Positions 1 through 5,097 are shown, counted from the first letter of the stretch. The stretch: DNA of 5,773 nucleotides from Candidatus Woesearchaeota archaeon (GCA_018302725.1 JAGVZJ010000034.1:1-5773); one strand, 5' to 3'. Numbers and translations: made by a program. The notes: a model not told the origin generated them from the letters alone.

Positions 1-371
1 AAACCTAAGAAAATTTGTAAAAGATGTAAAAGACTAATATTTATACATTCAAGAGGATATTGTGGGGGTGCTATAACTTTACGTTCAGATTGGAACAAAC
101 CAAGGCTCAAAATTATAAGAAAAGATATCATGTGGGCATAACTTACAAGCAATTAACCAAAGAGTGCATAATCTGTGGATTTAACAAAGTGGTTGGCTTA
201 CATCACATAGATGAAAATAGAAAAAATAATAATTCAAATAACCTGATTGGATTATGCCCCAATCATCATCAAATGTACCACAACTACAGATACAGGGAGG
301 AAATCACCAATTTATTAAGAAATAGAGGTTATAAAATTGAGCTTAACAAGGATTTATTAAGACCTGTCTAA
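1..371 (+). CDS. HNH endonuclease with N-terminal zinc ribbon; 5'-partial and apparently frameshifted
   Basis: The 3' part, read in frame 3 from about position 60, encodes a beta-beta-alpha-metal HNH nuclease domain. It shows a Cys pair ECIIC, then LHHID, then NNLIGLCPNHH, which matches the usual CxxC / HH / N / CxxHH layout of HNH enzymes, predicted to cut DNA. Upstream, frame 1 is open from base 1 and reads KICKRCKR...RGYCGG, one CxxC pair plus a third Cys. The frames meet at a run of five G (64-68). With one more G, or a -1 slip there, the protein reads C-G-G-C-YNF and completes a CxxC-x11-CxxC zinc ribbon. The TTG at 60 is therefore unlikely to be the true start, and the gene begins left of the window. 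Whether the indel is real or a homopolymer sequencing error cannot be decided here. HNH identity is secure; target and biological role are unknown. It lies 48 nt upstream of a methyltransferase gene that appears to have its own promoter. Confidence 0.8.
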
Positions 372-384
372 TAAAACAAATAAA

Positions 385-394
385 CATATAAAAA
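385..394 (+). promoter_or_regulatory. Probable archaeal TATA box of the methyltransferase gene
   Basis: The sequence CATATAAAAA lies in the gap after the HNH stop. Its centre is about 30 nt upstream of the methyltransferase ATG, which would give a leader of only a few bases. No Shine-Dalgarno sequence precedes the ATG, which fits a near-leaderless transcript. Spacing is slightly longer than at the other promoters in the window. Confidence 0.45.
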
Positions 395-419
395 CAACCG
401 ATTTAAGATAGATAAAAAG

Positions 420-1238
420 ATGAAAACAACGCACAAAATTATCAATGGTGATGCTCTAGAAGTTCTTAAAACTCTTCCGGATGGATCAGTAGATTTAATC
501 TTTGCAGATCCTCCTTATAACATGTCTAAAAAGAAAGGGCTTGGATGGAAGTATAGCAAACACATAACCATGCAAGAGGATTGGGATATATTCTCTAAAG
601 ACGATTATTTTAAATTTAACAAACAATGGATAAATGAAGCACTAAGAGTACTAAAGCACGGTGGAAGTTTATGGATTTCAGGTTCATTTCATAATATCTA
701 TCAGGTAGGATTTATCTTACAACATTACAATGACGTTAAAATAAACAATAGCATTGTCTGGTTTAAACCTAATGCACAACCAAATATTACCTGTAGACTA
801 TTCACAGAAAGTACAGAACATTTAATCTGGGCTTCAAAAAATGGAAATAAGAAAAAATGGAAGTTTAATTACGAATGGACTAAATCAATAGAAGATCAAA
901 TAAACAACAAAGGTAAACAAACGAGAAATGTTTGGGCTATACCCCTAACACCAAAAAAAGAAAAGTGGGCAGGGGTCCATCCAACTCAAAAACCAGAAGA
1001 ATTGTTAAGAAGAATCATAATGTCTTGCACGGATAAAGAAGACACAGTTTTAGATCCTTTTGTTGGTTCAGGAACAACCTCGGCAGTTGCAAAAGAATTA
1101 GGAAGAAATTCTATTGGTATTGAAAAAGATAAAAAATATTTGAAAATAATAAGGAAGAGATTAAATACTTCACAAAAAACATTAGATATTATTAACCAAC
1201 CAGAAATTATGTTTGAAAAATTTAAAAGTAAGACCTAA
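420..1238 (+). CDS. Beta-class DNA adenine methyltransferase, M2.DpnII (DpnA)-like
   Basis: This is predicted to transfer a methyl group from S-adenosylmethionine to DNA adenine N6. The catalytic motif IV comes first (DLIFADPPYN, DPPY at residues 30-33). The target-recognition region follows (roughly residues 40-170), with FNKQWI, HGGSLWISGSFHNIY and CRLFTESTEHLIWASKN. Then come WAGVHPTQKP (HPTQKP 187-192) and the SAM-binding motif I near the C-terminus (LDPFVGSGTT, 211-220). This order defines the beta class. The ISGSxHNIY, STExxxWA and EKWAGxHPTQKP segments match what I recall of DpnA/M2.DpnII-type enzymes, which methylate GATC, so GATC is the best guess for specificity (inference). The length of 272 aa is normal and all key motifs are intact. 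No DpnII/MboI-like restriction gene is visible. The stop overlaps by 4 bp the stop of the convergent 183-aa gene. It could be solitary, or paired with that gene, or with the HNH gene upstream. Confidence 0.93.
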   Translation: MKTTHKIINGDALEVLKTLPDGSVDLIFADPPYNMSKKKGLGWKYSKHITMQEDWDIFSKDDYFKFNKQWINEALRVLKHGGSLWISGSFHNIYQVGFILQHYNDVKINNSIVWFKPNAQPNITCRLFTESTEHLIWASKNGNKKKWKFNYEWTKSIEDQINNKGKQTRNVWAIPLTPKKEKWAGVHPTQKPEELLRRIIMSCTDKEDTVLDPFVGSGTTSAVAKELGRNSIGIEKDKKYLKIIRKRLNTSQKTLDIINQPEIMFEKFKSKT

Positions 1239-1786
1239 CCTACTTGTGTTGCCTTCGAGACTATAACAAATATCTCTTTTTCACTCAGTAAAGCATCTAT
1301 TAGTTCTTTAAACACCCTAGCTGGTTTTTCTGGTGCCGTATTCTTTTCCATCTTAATCATCAACTCAATAAGATGGACTATAAACTCTACGGTATATTCT
1401 CCATATTTGTTTAATCCATCAAATTCGTTCAATTCTTTACTCGTAGCTTCCGCCAACTCACATTTTTTTCTTTCCTCTTTATTTTTAAAAGCTTCAACTC
1501 TATCATACATATTTCTTAAGTATCTCATAAACTTAAGAGTAAGTTCCTTATTATTTTCCTTTTTAATCAGAAGATCAATCACCCAATGAATATGCTTCGG
1601 TGTTCTAATTCTTTTTCTATGTTCCTTATACTTGATTAAGATGTCATGATCAGAATTGTACCCTCTATCCCCCTCAAAAATACCGACTATTGTTCCATCT
1701 GATAACCTTATCTCTTTTATAGCATACTTTCTCGGGGGTTTTTCTGTTCCTCCCTTCTTTTTTCTAGGTTGGTAATTCATTACCAT
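1235..1786 (-). CDS. Uncharacterised 183-aa protein, convergent with the methyltransferase
   Basis: I do not recognise a named family. The protein opens with a basic, proline-containing tail (residues 4-20). A predicted beta segment with a charged, conserved-looking motif follows: IRLSDGTIVGIFEGDRG then NSDHDILIKYKE (about 26-55). After RTPKHIHWVIDLLIKKE (61-77), the rest appears largely helical (about 80-175). No clear PD-(D/E)xK, HNH, GIY-YIG or PLD nuclease signature is visible, and there is no signal peptide or membrane segment. The ATG at 1786 is preferred over the ATG two codons later because it sits 26 nt from a TATA-like element, matching the leaderless spacing of neighbours. Its stop overlaps the methyltransferase stop tail to tail. 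A role in modification or restriction is possible from position only. The coding reading is well supported by length, promoter and protein-like composition; function is unknown. Confidence 0.8.
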   Translation of the reverse strand: MVMNYQPRKKKGGTEKPPRKYAIKEIRLSDGTIVGIFEGDRGYNSDHDILIKYKEHRKRIRTPKHIHWVIDLLIKKENNKELTLKFMRYLRNMYDRVEAFKNKEERKKCELAEATSKELNEFDGLNKYGEYTVEFIVHLIELMIKMEKNTAPEKPARVFKELIDALLSEKEIFVIVSKATQVG

Positions 1787-1807
1787 ACCTTTAGCAAGAT
1801 AACAGAA

Positions 1808-1816
1808 TTTTTAAAA
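1808..1816. promoter_or_regulatory. Symmetric TATA-like element between divergent start codons
   Basis: TTTTTAAAA is nearly self-complementary. Its centre (about 1812) is about 25 nt from the plus-strand ATG at 1837 and about 26 nt from the minus-strand ATG at 1786. Both distances match a TATA box driving leaderless transcription, and I see no other TATA-like element in the 50-bp gap. It may therefore serve both directions. A GGATCC, which contains a GATC, lies immediately to its right (1817-1822). Confidence 0.5.
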
Positions 1817-1836
1817 GGATCCTTCTTAATCTTACC

Positions 1837-2001
1837 ATGGGTTCAGGCAAAAAGAACTATAAAAATCGTCCTAAGAAATTTTCATTAGGGGCTTACAAAC
1901 CAGATAAAGAGCATAAAGAAGTTGATAAAGAAGATTTAAACAAATTATTACAAATGTGGGAAAATCAGAAGAAAAAAGTAAAAAAACCTAACCCCTTCTA
2001 G
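1837..2001 (+). CDS. Small lysine-rich hypothetical protein (54 aa)
   Basis: An ATG at 1837 opens a 54-codon frame ending at TAG. The product starts MGSGKKNYKNRPKKFS, continues with YKPDKEHKEVDKEDLNKLLQMW and ends KKKVKKPNPF. It is strongly basic, with a disordered-looking N-terminus (about 1-25), a probable amphipathic helix (about 29-46) and a basic tail. No family is recognised, and nucleic-acid binding is only a guess from charge. Support comes from the TATA-like element about 25 nt upstream, which implies a leaderless transcript, from the filled gap between genes, and from the absence of a competing frame. It is divergent from the 183-aa gene and may share its promoter element. Confidence 0.55.
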   Translation: MGSGKKNYKNRPKKFSLGAYKPDKEHKEVDKEDLNKLLQMWENQKKKVKKPNPF

Positions 2002-2066
2002 CACTTCTTCCCAATCCCTTCTCAATCTCAATCAATCTACTAAAACCTCAAAAATAACCAAAATCT

Positions 2067-2083
2067 ATACACACGATGTGTAT
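2067..2083. promoter_or_regulatory. Operator-like dyad, copy 1 (upstream of the Fic promoter)
   Basis: ATACACA-CGA-TGTGTAT is a perfect 7-bp inverted repeat with a 3-bp spacer. An identical copy lies 45 bp downstream. This copy sits upstream of the TATA box of the Fic/RHH operon and is a probable binding site for the ribbon-helix-helix antitoxin encoded there (inference). The ATG inside it (2076) is in frame with the toxin but lies upstream of the TATA box, so it is unlikely to be a start codon. Confidence 0.7.
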
Positions 2084-2096
2084 TAAAAACAAAAGA

Positions 2097-2104
2097 TTTA
2101 TATA
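2097..2104 (+). promoter_or_regulatory. TATA box of the Fic/RHH operon
   Basis: TTTATATA preceded by AAAAGA, a typical archaeal TATA box with purine-rich BRE-like bases upstream. Its centre is about 26 nt before the ATG at 2127, so transcription should begin at or very near the start codon. It lies between two identical dyads, an arrangement that would let a repressor block TBP/TFB or polymerase. Confidence 0.7.
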
Positions 2105-2111
2105 CTATTTT

Positions 2112-2128
2112 ATACACACGATGTGTAT
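2112..2128. promoter_or_regulatory. Operator-like dyad, copy 2 (over transcription start and ATG)
   Basis: Second exact copy of ATACACA-CGA-TGTGTAT. It covers the predicted transcription start and both candidate start codons of the Fic toxin (ATG at 2121 and 2127). A bound protein here would occlude initiation. The flanking bases differ from copy 1, so the identity is confined almost exactly to the dyad, as expected for a binding site. Confidence 0.7.
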
Positions 2129-2465
2129 GAATTTAACAAAAAAGGACATTATATCAATAAACAAGAATTTCGCCTTGGGCCATTTTGAGAATGAATCAAG
2201 CTTGAACTTTGCACTAGAGCATTCAAAATATGAAATTGCCTGGACAAAGCAATTAGCTTACTTAATCAGGGCGGTTTTAATTGATCACGTTTTTGTTGAT
2301 GGAAATAAAAGGACAGCGTATGGATTATTATTGAATTATGTAAGCTTAAATAAGTGGAGCATTGAGGAAAAACAAGCAACAGAATTAATAAAAAGTTTGG
2401 TATTAAAAAAAGAGAAAAGCGTAACAAACATCCAAAGGAGGATAGAAAATGCCATCAAAAAGTGA
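2127..2465 (+). CDS. Fic/Doc-family toxin (Doc-like motif)
   Basis: A 112-aa Fic-fold protein, about the length of Doc. The active-site motif HVFVDGNKRTA (His54, Asp58, Asn60, Lys61, Arg62) matches HxFxDxNKR of Doc toxins. Fic AMP-transferases have Gly where this protein has Lys (HPFxxGNGR). Doc phosphorylates elongation factor Tu; here the archaeal elongation factor EF1A is a possible target (inference). The fold is otherwise helical, with a basic C-terminal tail. ATG 2127 is chosen because it lies 26 nt from the TATA centre; ATG 2121, two codons earlier, is also possible. No SD precedes it, so the mRNA is probably leaderless. It is the first gene of an operon and overlaps the downstream antitoxin gene by 17 nt, an order opposite to classical phd-doc. 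No obvious intact (S/T)xxxE(G/N) inhibitory helix is seen, so inhibition presumably comes from the partner. Confidence 0.88.
   Translation: MNLTKKDIISINKNFALGHFENESSLNFALEHSKYEIAWTKQLAYLIRAVLIDHVFVDGNKRTAYGLLLNYVSLNKWSIEEKQATELIKSLVLKKEKSVTNIQRRIENAIKK
2436..2441 (+). promoter_or_regulatory. Strong Shine-Dalgarno site of the RHH antitoxin gene
   Basis: AGGAGG lies 7 nt before the ATG at 2449, inside the end of the toxin gene. It fixes the antitoxin start and allows its translation at a rate independent of the probably leaderless toxin cistron, which would favour antitoxin excess. Confidence 0.8.
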
Positions 2466-2682
2466 ATTCTTAAAAAATTTTGAAAAGATCCTAAAAGAAA
2501 AACCATCAGGATTTAAAGCATTAGAGGAATTTGAAAAGACAGGAAGAACGATAATAAAAACCAGATTAAATTTCACAATAGACAGGGAATTGGCCAGGGA
2601 ATTCAGGGACTATTGCAGGAAGCAAAAATTAAACATGTCTGCTGAAATTGAAGAATTAATAAAAAAAAGAATTAGTAGCTAG
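2449..2682 (+). CDS. Ribbon-helix-helix antitoxin of the Fic toxin
   Basis: A 77-aa protein with a C-terminal ribbon-helix-helix DNA-binding domain: strand TRLNFTI (38-44), helix DRELAREFRDYCRKQ (45-59), then the NMSAEIEELIKKRI helix (62-75). The N-terminal part (1-35, MPSKSEFLKNFEKILKEK...) is charged, looks helical, and is the likely toxin-binding segment (inference). RHH dimers usually bind short inverted repeats, and two identical dyads flank the operon promoter, so autoregulation is likely. The start is fixed by a strong AGGAGG. Its reading frame overlaps the toxin by 17 nt, which points to co-transcription. Fic toxins are more often paired with Phd- or AntF/FicA-type antitoxins, so RHH pairing is less usual. 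RHH assignment is firm; the antitoxin role rests on context. Confidence 0.82.
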   Translation: MPSKSEFLKNFEKILKEKPSGFKALEEFEKTGRTIIKTRLNFTIDRELAREFRDYCRKQKLNMSAEIEELIKKRISS

Positions 2683-2752
2683 AAGATCTTATTCTGCATT
2701 AAAGACCTTAAAATTTTACTTTAAAAAGATTATTTTAGAATAAACAAAAAAG

Positions 2753-2761
2753 TTTATATAT
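2753..2761 (+). promoter_or_regulatory. TATA box of the vapBC operon
   Basis: TTTATATAT, preceded by AAAAAAG, is centred about 26 nt before the vapB ATG. The spacing implies a leaderless transcript and no SD is present. Its right end overlaps the first of two tandem dyads. Confidence 0.72.
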
Positions 2762-2783
2762 GAGTACATACTATGGGTACATA
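2759..2783. promoter_or_regulatory. Two tandem 12-bp dyads at the vapB start (putative VapB(C) operator)
   Basis: TATG-AGTA-CATA (2759-2770) and TATG-GGTA-CATA (2772-2783) are two inverted repeats separated by one base, giving a 13-bp period with a single mismatch in the spacer. They fill the space from the TATA box to the vapB start codon, where a VapB or VapBC repressor would block initiation. The function is inferred from position; the repeat is read directly. Confidence 0.6.
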
Positions 2784-3031
2784 TGGTAAGTATAAACATC
2801 TCTATAAAGCGTGAAGCATATAATTTTTTAAAAAGCCTAAAAACAAAAGACAAAAGTTTTTCTGACATAATCTTAGAACTAAAGGAGAATAAGGGGGAAA
2901 AAAGGAGTGCAAAATCCCTTCTAAGATTCGCAGGAGCTTTAAAAGACATTGATTGGGAAGAAAGGGGAAGAAGAATGAAGGATTTCAGAAAATCCTTTAA
3001 TGAAAGATTATTAAAAGTGGATATTAAATGA
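2783..3031 (+). CDS. vapB: VapB-type antitoxin (archaeal DUF217-like)
   Basis: An 82-aa protein beginning VSINISIKREAYNFLKSLK followed by KSFSDIILEL, the pattern of the archaeal DUF217/UPF0330 antitoxins found next to VapC. The N-terminal half (1-34) should dimerise and bind DNA. The charged C-terminus (DWEERGRRMKDFRKSFNERL, about 57-76) is the likely segment that inserts into the toxin's active-site groove. Its stop overlaps the vapC start as ATGA, indicating tight co-translation. Translation probably starts leaderless from the ATG 26 nt past the TATA box. Tandem dyads at the start codon suggest autoregulation. The pairing with an intact PIN toxin makes the role likely. Confidence 0.87.
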   Translation: MVSINISIKREAYNFLKSLKTKDKSFSDIILELKENKGEKRSAKSLLRFAGALKDIDWEERGRRMKDFRKSFNERLLKVDIK

Positions 3032-3420
3032 TAGGGCTAGATACCTCTGCGATAATTGATTTGTTTAAAGAAGACCCCTCTTTGATGAGTTTATTAAAAG
3101 AAATGGAAGATATCGTAGCACTCAATCAAATAAGCTATCTTGAACTTATGTTTGGGTTGGATCCAGAAAATAAAAAACACAAACTAGAAGAGGAGTATTA
3201 TGATGCTCTGTTTAATTCATATCAAGTATTGCCATTAGACTTTTTCTCATGCAAGGAAGCATCTAAAATTTTCTCCAGACTGAAGAAAGCAGGAAAAATG
3301 ATAGATCCTTTTGATTGTACAATAGCAGCAATATTCTTATCTAATAAAGTAAACACAGTAATAACCAAAAACGTAAAACACTTCAGTAATATCCCCGGGC
3401 TGAAAGTAATCAAATATTAA
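3028..3420 (+). CDS. vapC: VapC-type PIN-domain ribonuclease toxin
   Basis: A 130-aa PIN-domain protein of standard VapC length. The metal-binding acids are present: Asp5 in LDTSAIID, Glu39 in SYLELMFGL, and Asp96 (with Asp93) in IDPFDCTIAA. These are followed by the usual VITKNVKHFSNIPGL tail, where Asn115 takes the fourth position. VapC toxins are Mg-dependent endoribonucleases that cleave specific RNAs such as tRNA or rRNA loops; the target here cannot be told. The ATG overlaps the vapB TGA by 4 nt with no separate SD, so translation is coupled. The catalytic set looks complete, so the toxin is probably active when VapB is lost. Confidence 0.93.
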   Translation: MIGLDTSAIIDLFKEDPSLMSLLKEMEDIVALNQISYLELMFGLDPENKKHKLEEEYYDALFNSYQVLPLDFFSCKEASKIFSRLKKAGKMIDPFDCTIAAIFLSNKVNTVITKNVKHFSNIPGLKVIKY

Positions 3421-3451
3421 TAAACCAAATGATACATCCCTCATGCAATAA

Positions 3452-3856
3452 ATGAAAAAGTCTTCAAGAATAATAATATTAGACAAAAACAGATTATTGT
3501 TAATGCATAGAATAAAATCTGGAAAAGAATACTATGTACTTCCCGGAGGCTCTATAAAGAAAGGAGAAAATCCATTACAAGCAGTAATAAGAGAAACAAA
3601 AGAAGAAACCAGCCTAAAAGTAGAGATAGATTCTTTATTATGGGAGATTACAGAAGATGTAGGAGGGAAAGAAAGGCGACTCTACATTTTTTTAGCTAAA
3701 ACCTTCAGCGGAAAACTAAAAATAGGGAGTCCTGAAAAAGAAAGACAAGGTAAAGACAATCTTTATGAGCTTGAATGGATTGCCCTAAAAGATTTGAAAA
3801 AAATAGAATTATATTCTAAGAGCTTAAAAAGTAAAATCCGAAAAGAATTTCTTTAA
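3452..3856 (+). CDS. Nudix hydrolase
   Basis: A 134-aa single-domain protein with a Nudix box at residues 33-55: GSIKKGE, seven residues, RETKEETSL. Compared with the consensus Gx5Ex7REUxEExGU, all catalytic acidic residues are kept (Glu39, Glu48, Glu51, Glu52). Thr49 replaces the usual aliphatic residue and Ser54 the second Gly. The family hydrolyses nucleoside diphosphates linked to another group (X); the substrate here is unknown, and MutT-like housecleaning or another nucleotide target is possible. WHYLPGG-like context is present as YYVLPGG. The gene starts 31 nt after vapC without SD. A weak ATTAATAAA (3416-3424) about 32 nt upstream might be its TATA box; otherwise it is read through from vapBC. 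No sign that it is part of the toxin module beyond adjacency. Confidence 0.92.
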   Translation: MKKSSRIIILDKNRLLLMHRIKSGKEYYVLPGGSIKKGENPLQAVIRETKEETSLKVEIDSLLWEITEDVGGKERRLYIFLAKTFSGKLKIGSPEKERQGKDNLYELEWIALKDLKKIELYSKSLKSKIRKEFL

Positions 3857-3897
3857 TCACTCAATTTAACCATCGCACAGTAATAACAAATAGAAAG

Positions 3898-3906
3898 TTT
3901 TATAAA
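3898..3906 (+). promoter_or_regulatory. TATA box of the 385-aa gene
   Basis: TTTTATAAA, preceded by AGAAAG, is centred 26 nt before the ATG at 3928. The match to the spacing at other promoters here is close, and no SD precedes the ATG, so a leaderless transcript is expected. Confidence 0.72.
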
Positions 3907-3927
3907 GGAAAATCGCTAATTCTGTCC

Positions 3928-5085
3928 ATGGCAAAAAAGACAAGACAAGGCCCTCCAAAATGTGAAGGTCGTTTTGGGGAACTGAGAGGTTTATGTTATC
4001 TAACTGCAAGAGAAATGAAGGATTTATACGATGATCCTTTATGGACTGTAGTTACAAATGATGATTTACACGAATTTGTAGATATGGCTCTAGATCCAAG
4101 AGAAACAGTCCATTTGTATGATGCCCAGGATCCTTATTTTGGCAATAAAAGAGATGAATTAAGAGGAGACCCTTTAGTCGGTAATTCAGACAATTTTGAA
4201 TTAGCTTTAGTTCCATTTATTTTTGAAGGTATGAGGGAAACTCTAAAAGAATCAGTAGACAAAGCAAGAGAATTAAGAGAAACAGTCACAAATATAAAAT
4301 CTAGAGAAGCACACTTAGATGAATTATCAGACTTAACAAAACAACCTAAAGAGTGGTTAGCAAGTACAACTATAGGAAACATTATTGATGATTATTTAGA
4401 CCCAATTGCAGGAAGAGATTTTACAATATCCCAAAATTCAGTATACCCAACATTATTGGAAAGATACGCAAGACTTTATTTAGAACATGCAGATGTAGAT
4501 CAATTAAACTTGATTCATAGAGGTGTAACATCTTTAGATGCAGAACTTGGTTGGAACATGCACAACGTTATGGTTCCTTTAAGCTGTAATGGAAAGAAAG
4601 GTCGTAAAAATGAATATGTCCCTCTTACAGGATATCATTTAAGTGCAGAATTTGGAACAGGACCTAATACTCAAAGAACATTAGTTTCTTCTTCTCCTTA
4701 TAGGTTAGAGTTGTATAAATCAGAGGCGAAGGGTCATGATAACCTGCCGGTATTAGGTATGAATTTTTATTTAAGGCATCCAGACACAATGGTTGTATCT
4801 CAAATACAGGATATCAGAGGAGCGAGAGTTCCTGAAGGAACAACAGACGGTTTATGCGCTTTAACAATAGCTGAAAAACTCGCTCTCAATATGGGATTTA
4901 AAGAAATTTTAACTTACACTCACAGAAACAATCCAATAACAATACATTATCCTAGAGATCCTAAACTATCAAGCATTTTAAGTATTAACTTTGATGATGC
5001 AGCAAGATGTCTAGGATGGGAGCCTATAAGGGGTAATAACGAAGAAATCGTAGGTTACAGAAAGGATATGACAGTTCATCATTAA
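3928..5085 (+). CDS. Uncharacterised 385-aa protein
   Basis: I cannot name this family. There is no signal peptide or membrane helix, so it is probably cytoplasmic. The N-terminus (1-90) is mixed and rich in Asp and Arg (LCYLTAREMKDLYDDP, HLYDAQDPYFGNKRDELRGD). A charged helix, possibly coiled coil, covers about 101-130, and the middle (145-210) is mostly helical. The C-terminal part (about 275-345) has a strand-turn-helix-strand pattern, MVVSQIQDIRGARVPEG then GLCALTIAEKLALNMGF then KEILTYTHRNNP. This loosely recalls a GNAT-type acyltransferase core, where a strand and an (R/Q)xxGx(G/A)-like turn precede the cofactor-binding helix. I treat that as a weak hint only. The ATG is fixed by the TATA box 26 nt upstream. 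It appears monocistronic and converges on the minus-strand operon, 12 bp away. Codon use is AT-rich like its neighbours. Confidence 0.85.
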   Translation: MAKKTRQGPPKCEGRFGELRGLCYLTAREMKDLYDDPLWTVVTNDDLHEFVDMALDPRETVHLYDAQDPYFGNKRDELRGDPLVGNSDNFELALVPFIFEGMRETLKESVDKARELRETVTNIKSREAHLDELSDLTKQPKEWLASTTIGNIIDDYLDPIAGRDFTISQNSVYPTLLERYARLYLEHADVDQLNLIHRGVTSLDAELGWNMHNVMVPLSCNGKKGRKNEYVPLTGYHLSAEFGTGPNTQRTLVSSSPYRLELYKSEAKGHDNLPVLGMNFYLRHPDTMVVSQIQDIRGARVPEGTTDGLCALTIAEKLALNMGFKEILTYTHRNNPITIHYPRDPKLSSILSINFDDAARCLGWEPIRGNNEEIVGYRKDMTVHH

Positions 5086-5097
5086 AAATAAACAATC

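Noticed and set aside
1407..1589. Plus-strand open frame of 60 codons
   Set aside because: It lies wholly antisense to the 183-aa gene, with no promoter or SD and a low-complexity Ser/Leu/Phe composition typical of antisense to Lys/Glu-rich coding sequence.
1990..2066. Pyrimidine-rich stretch after the 54-aa gene as a terminator or RNA gene
   Set aside because: It is C/T-rich without a long T run, clear hairpin or repeat. It may help termination, but nothing specific supports a call.
2076..2126. Longer Fic toxin starting at ATG 2076
   Set aside because: That ATG lies upstream of the TATA box and inside the first operator dyad. The extra residues MCIKNKRFIYYFIHT are a product of translating the promoter and the repeat.
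2683..2752. Possible terminator between the Fic/RHH and vapBC operons
   Set aside because: Only generally AT-rich sequence with short A and T runs; no convincing hairpin or long T tract could be found by eye.
2716..2949. Minus-strand open frame of 77 codons
   Set aside because: Antisense to vapB and its promoter; Phe/Ser/Leu-rich composition expected from the complement of an AT-rich coding strand.
3222..3413. Minus-strand open frame of 63 codons
   Set aside because: Antisense to the intact PIN-domain gene, with no initiation signal.
4134..4382. Minus-strand open frame of 82 codons
   Set aside because: Antisense to the middle of the 385-aa gene, with no initiation signal.
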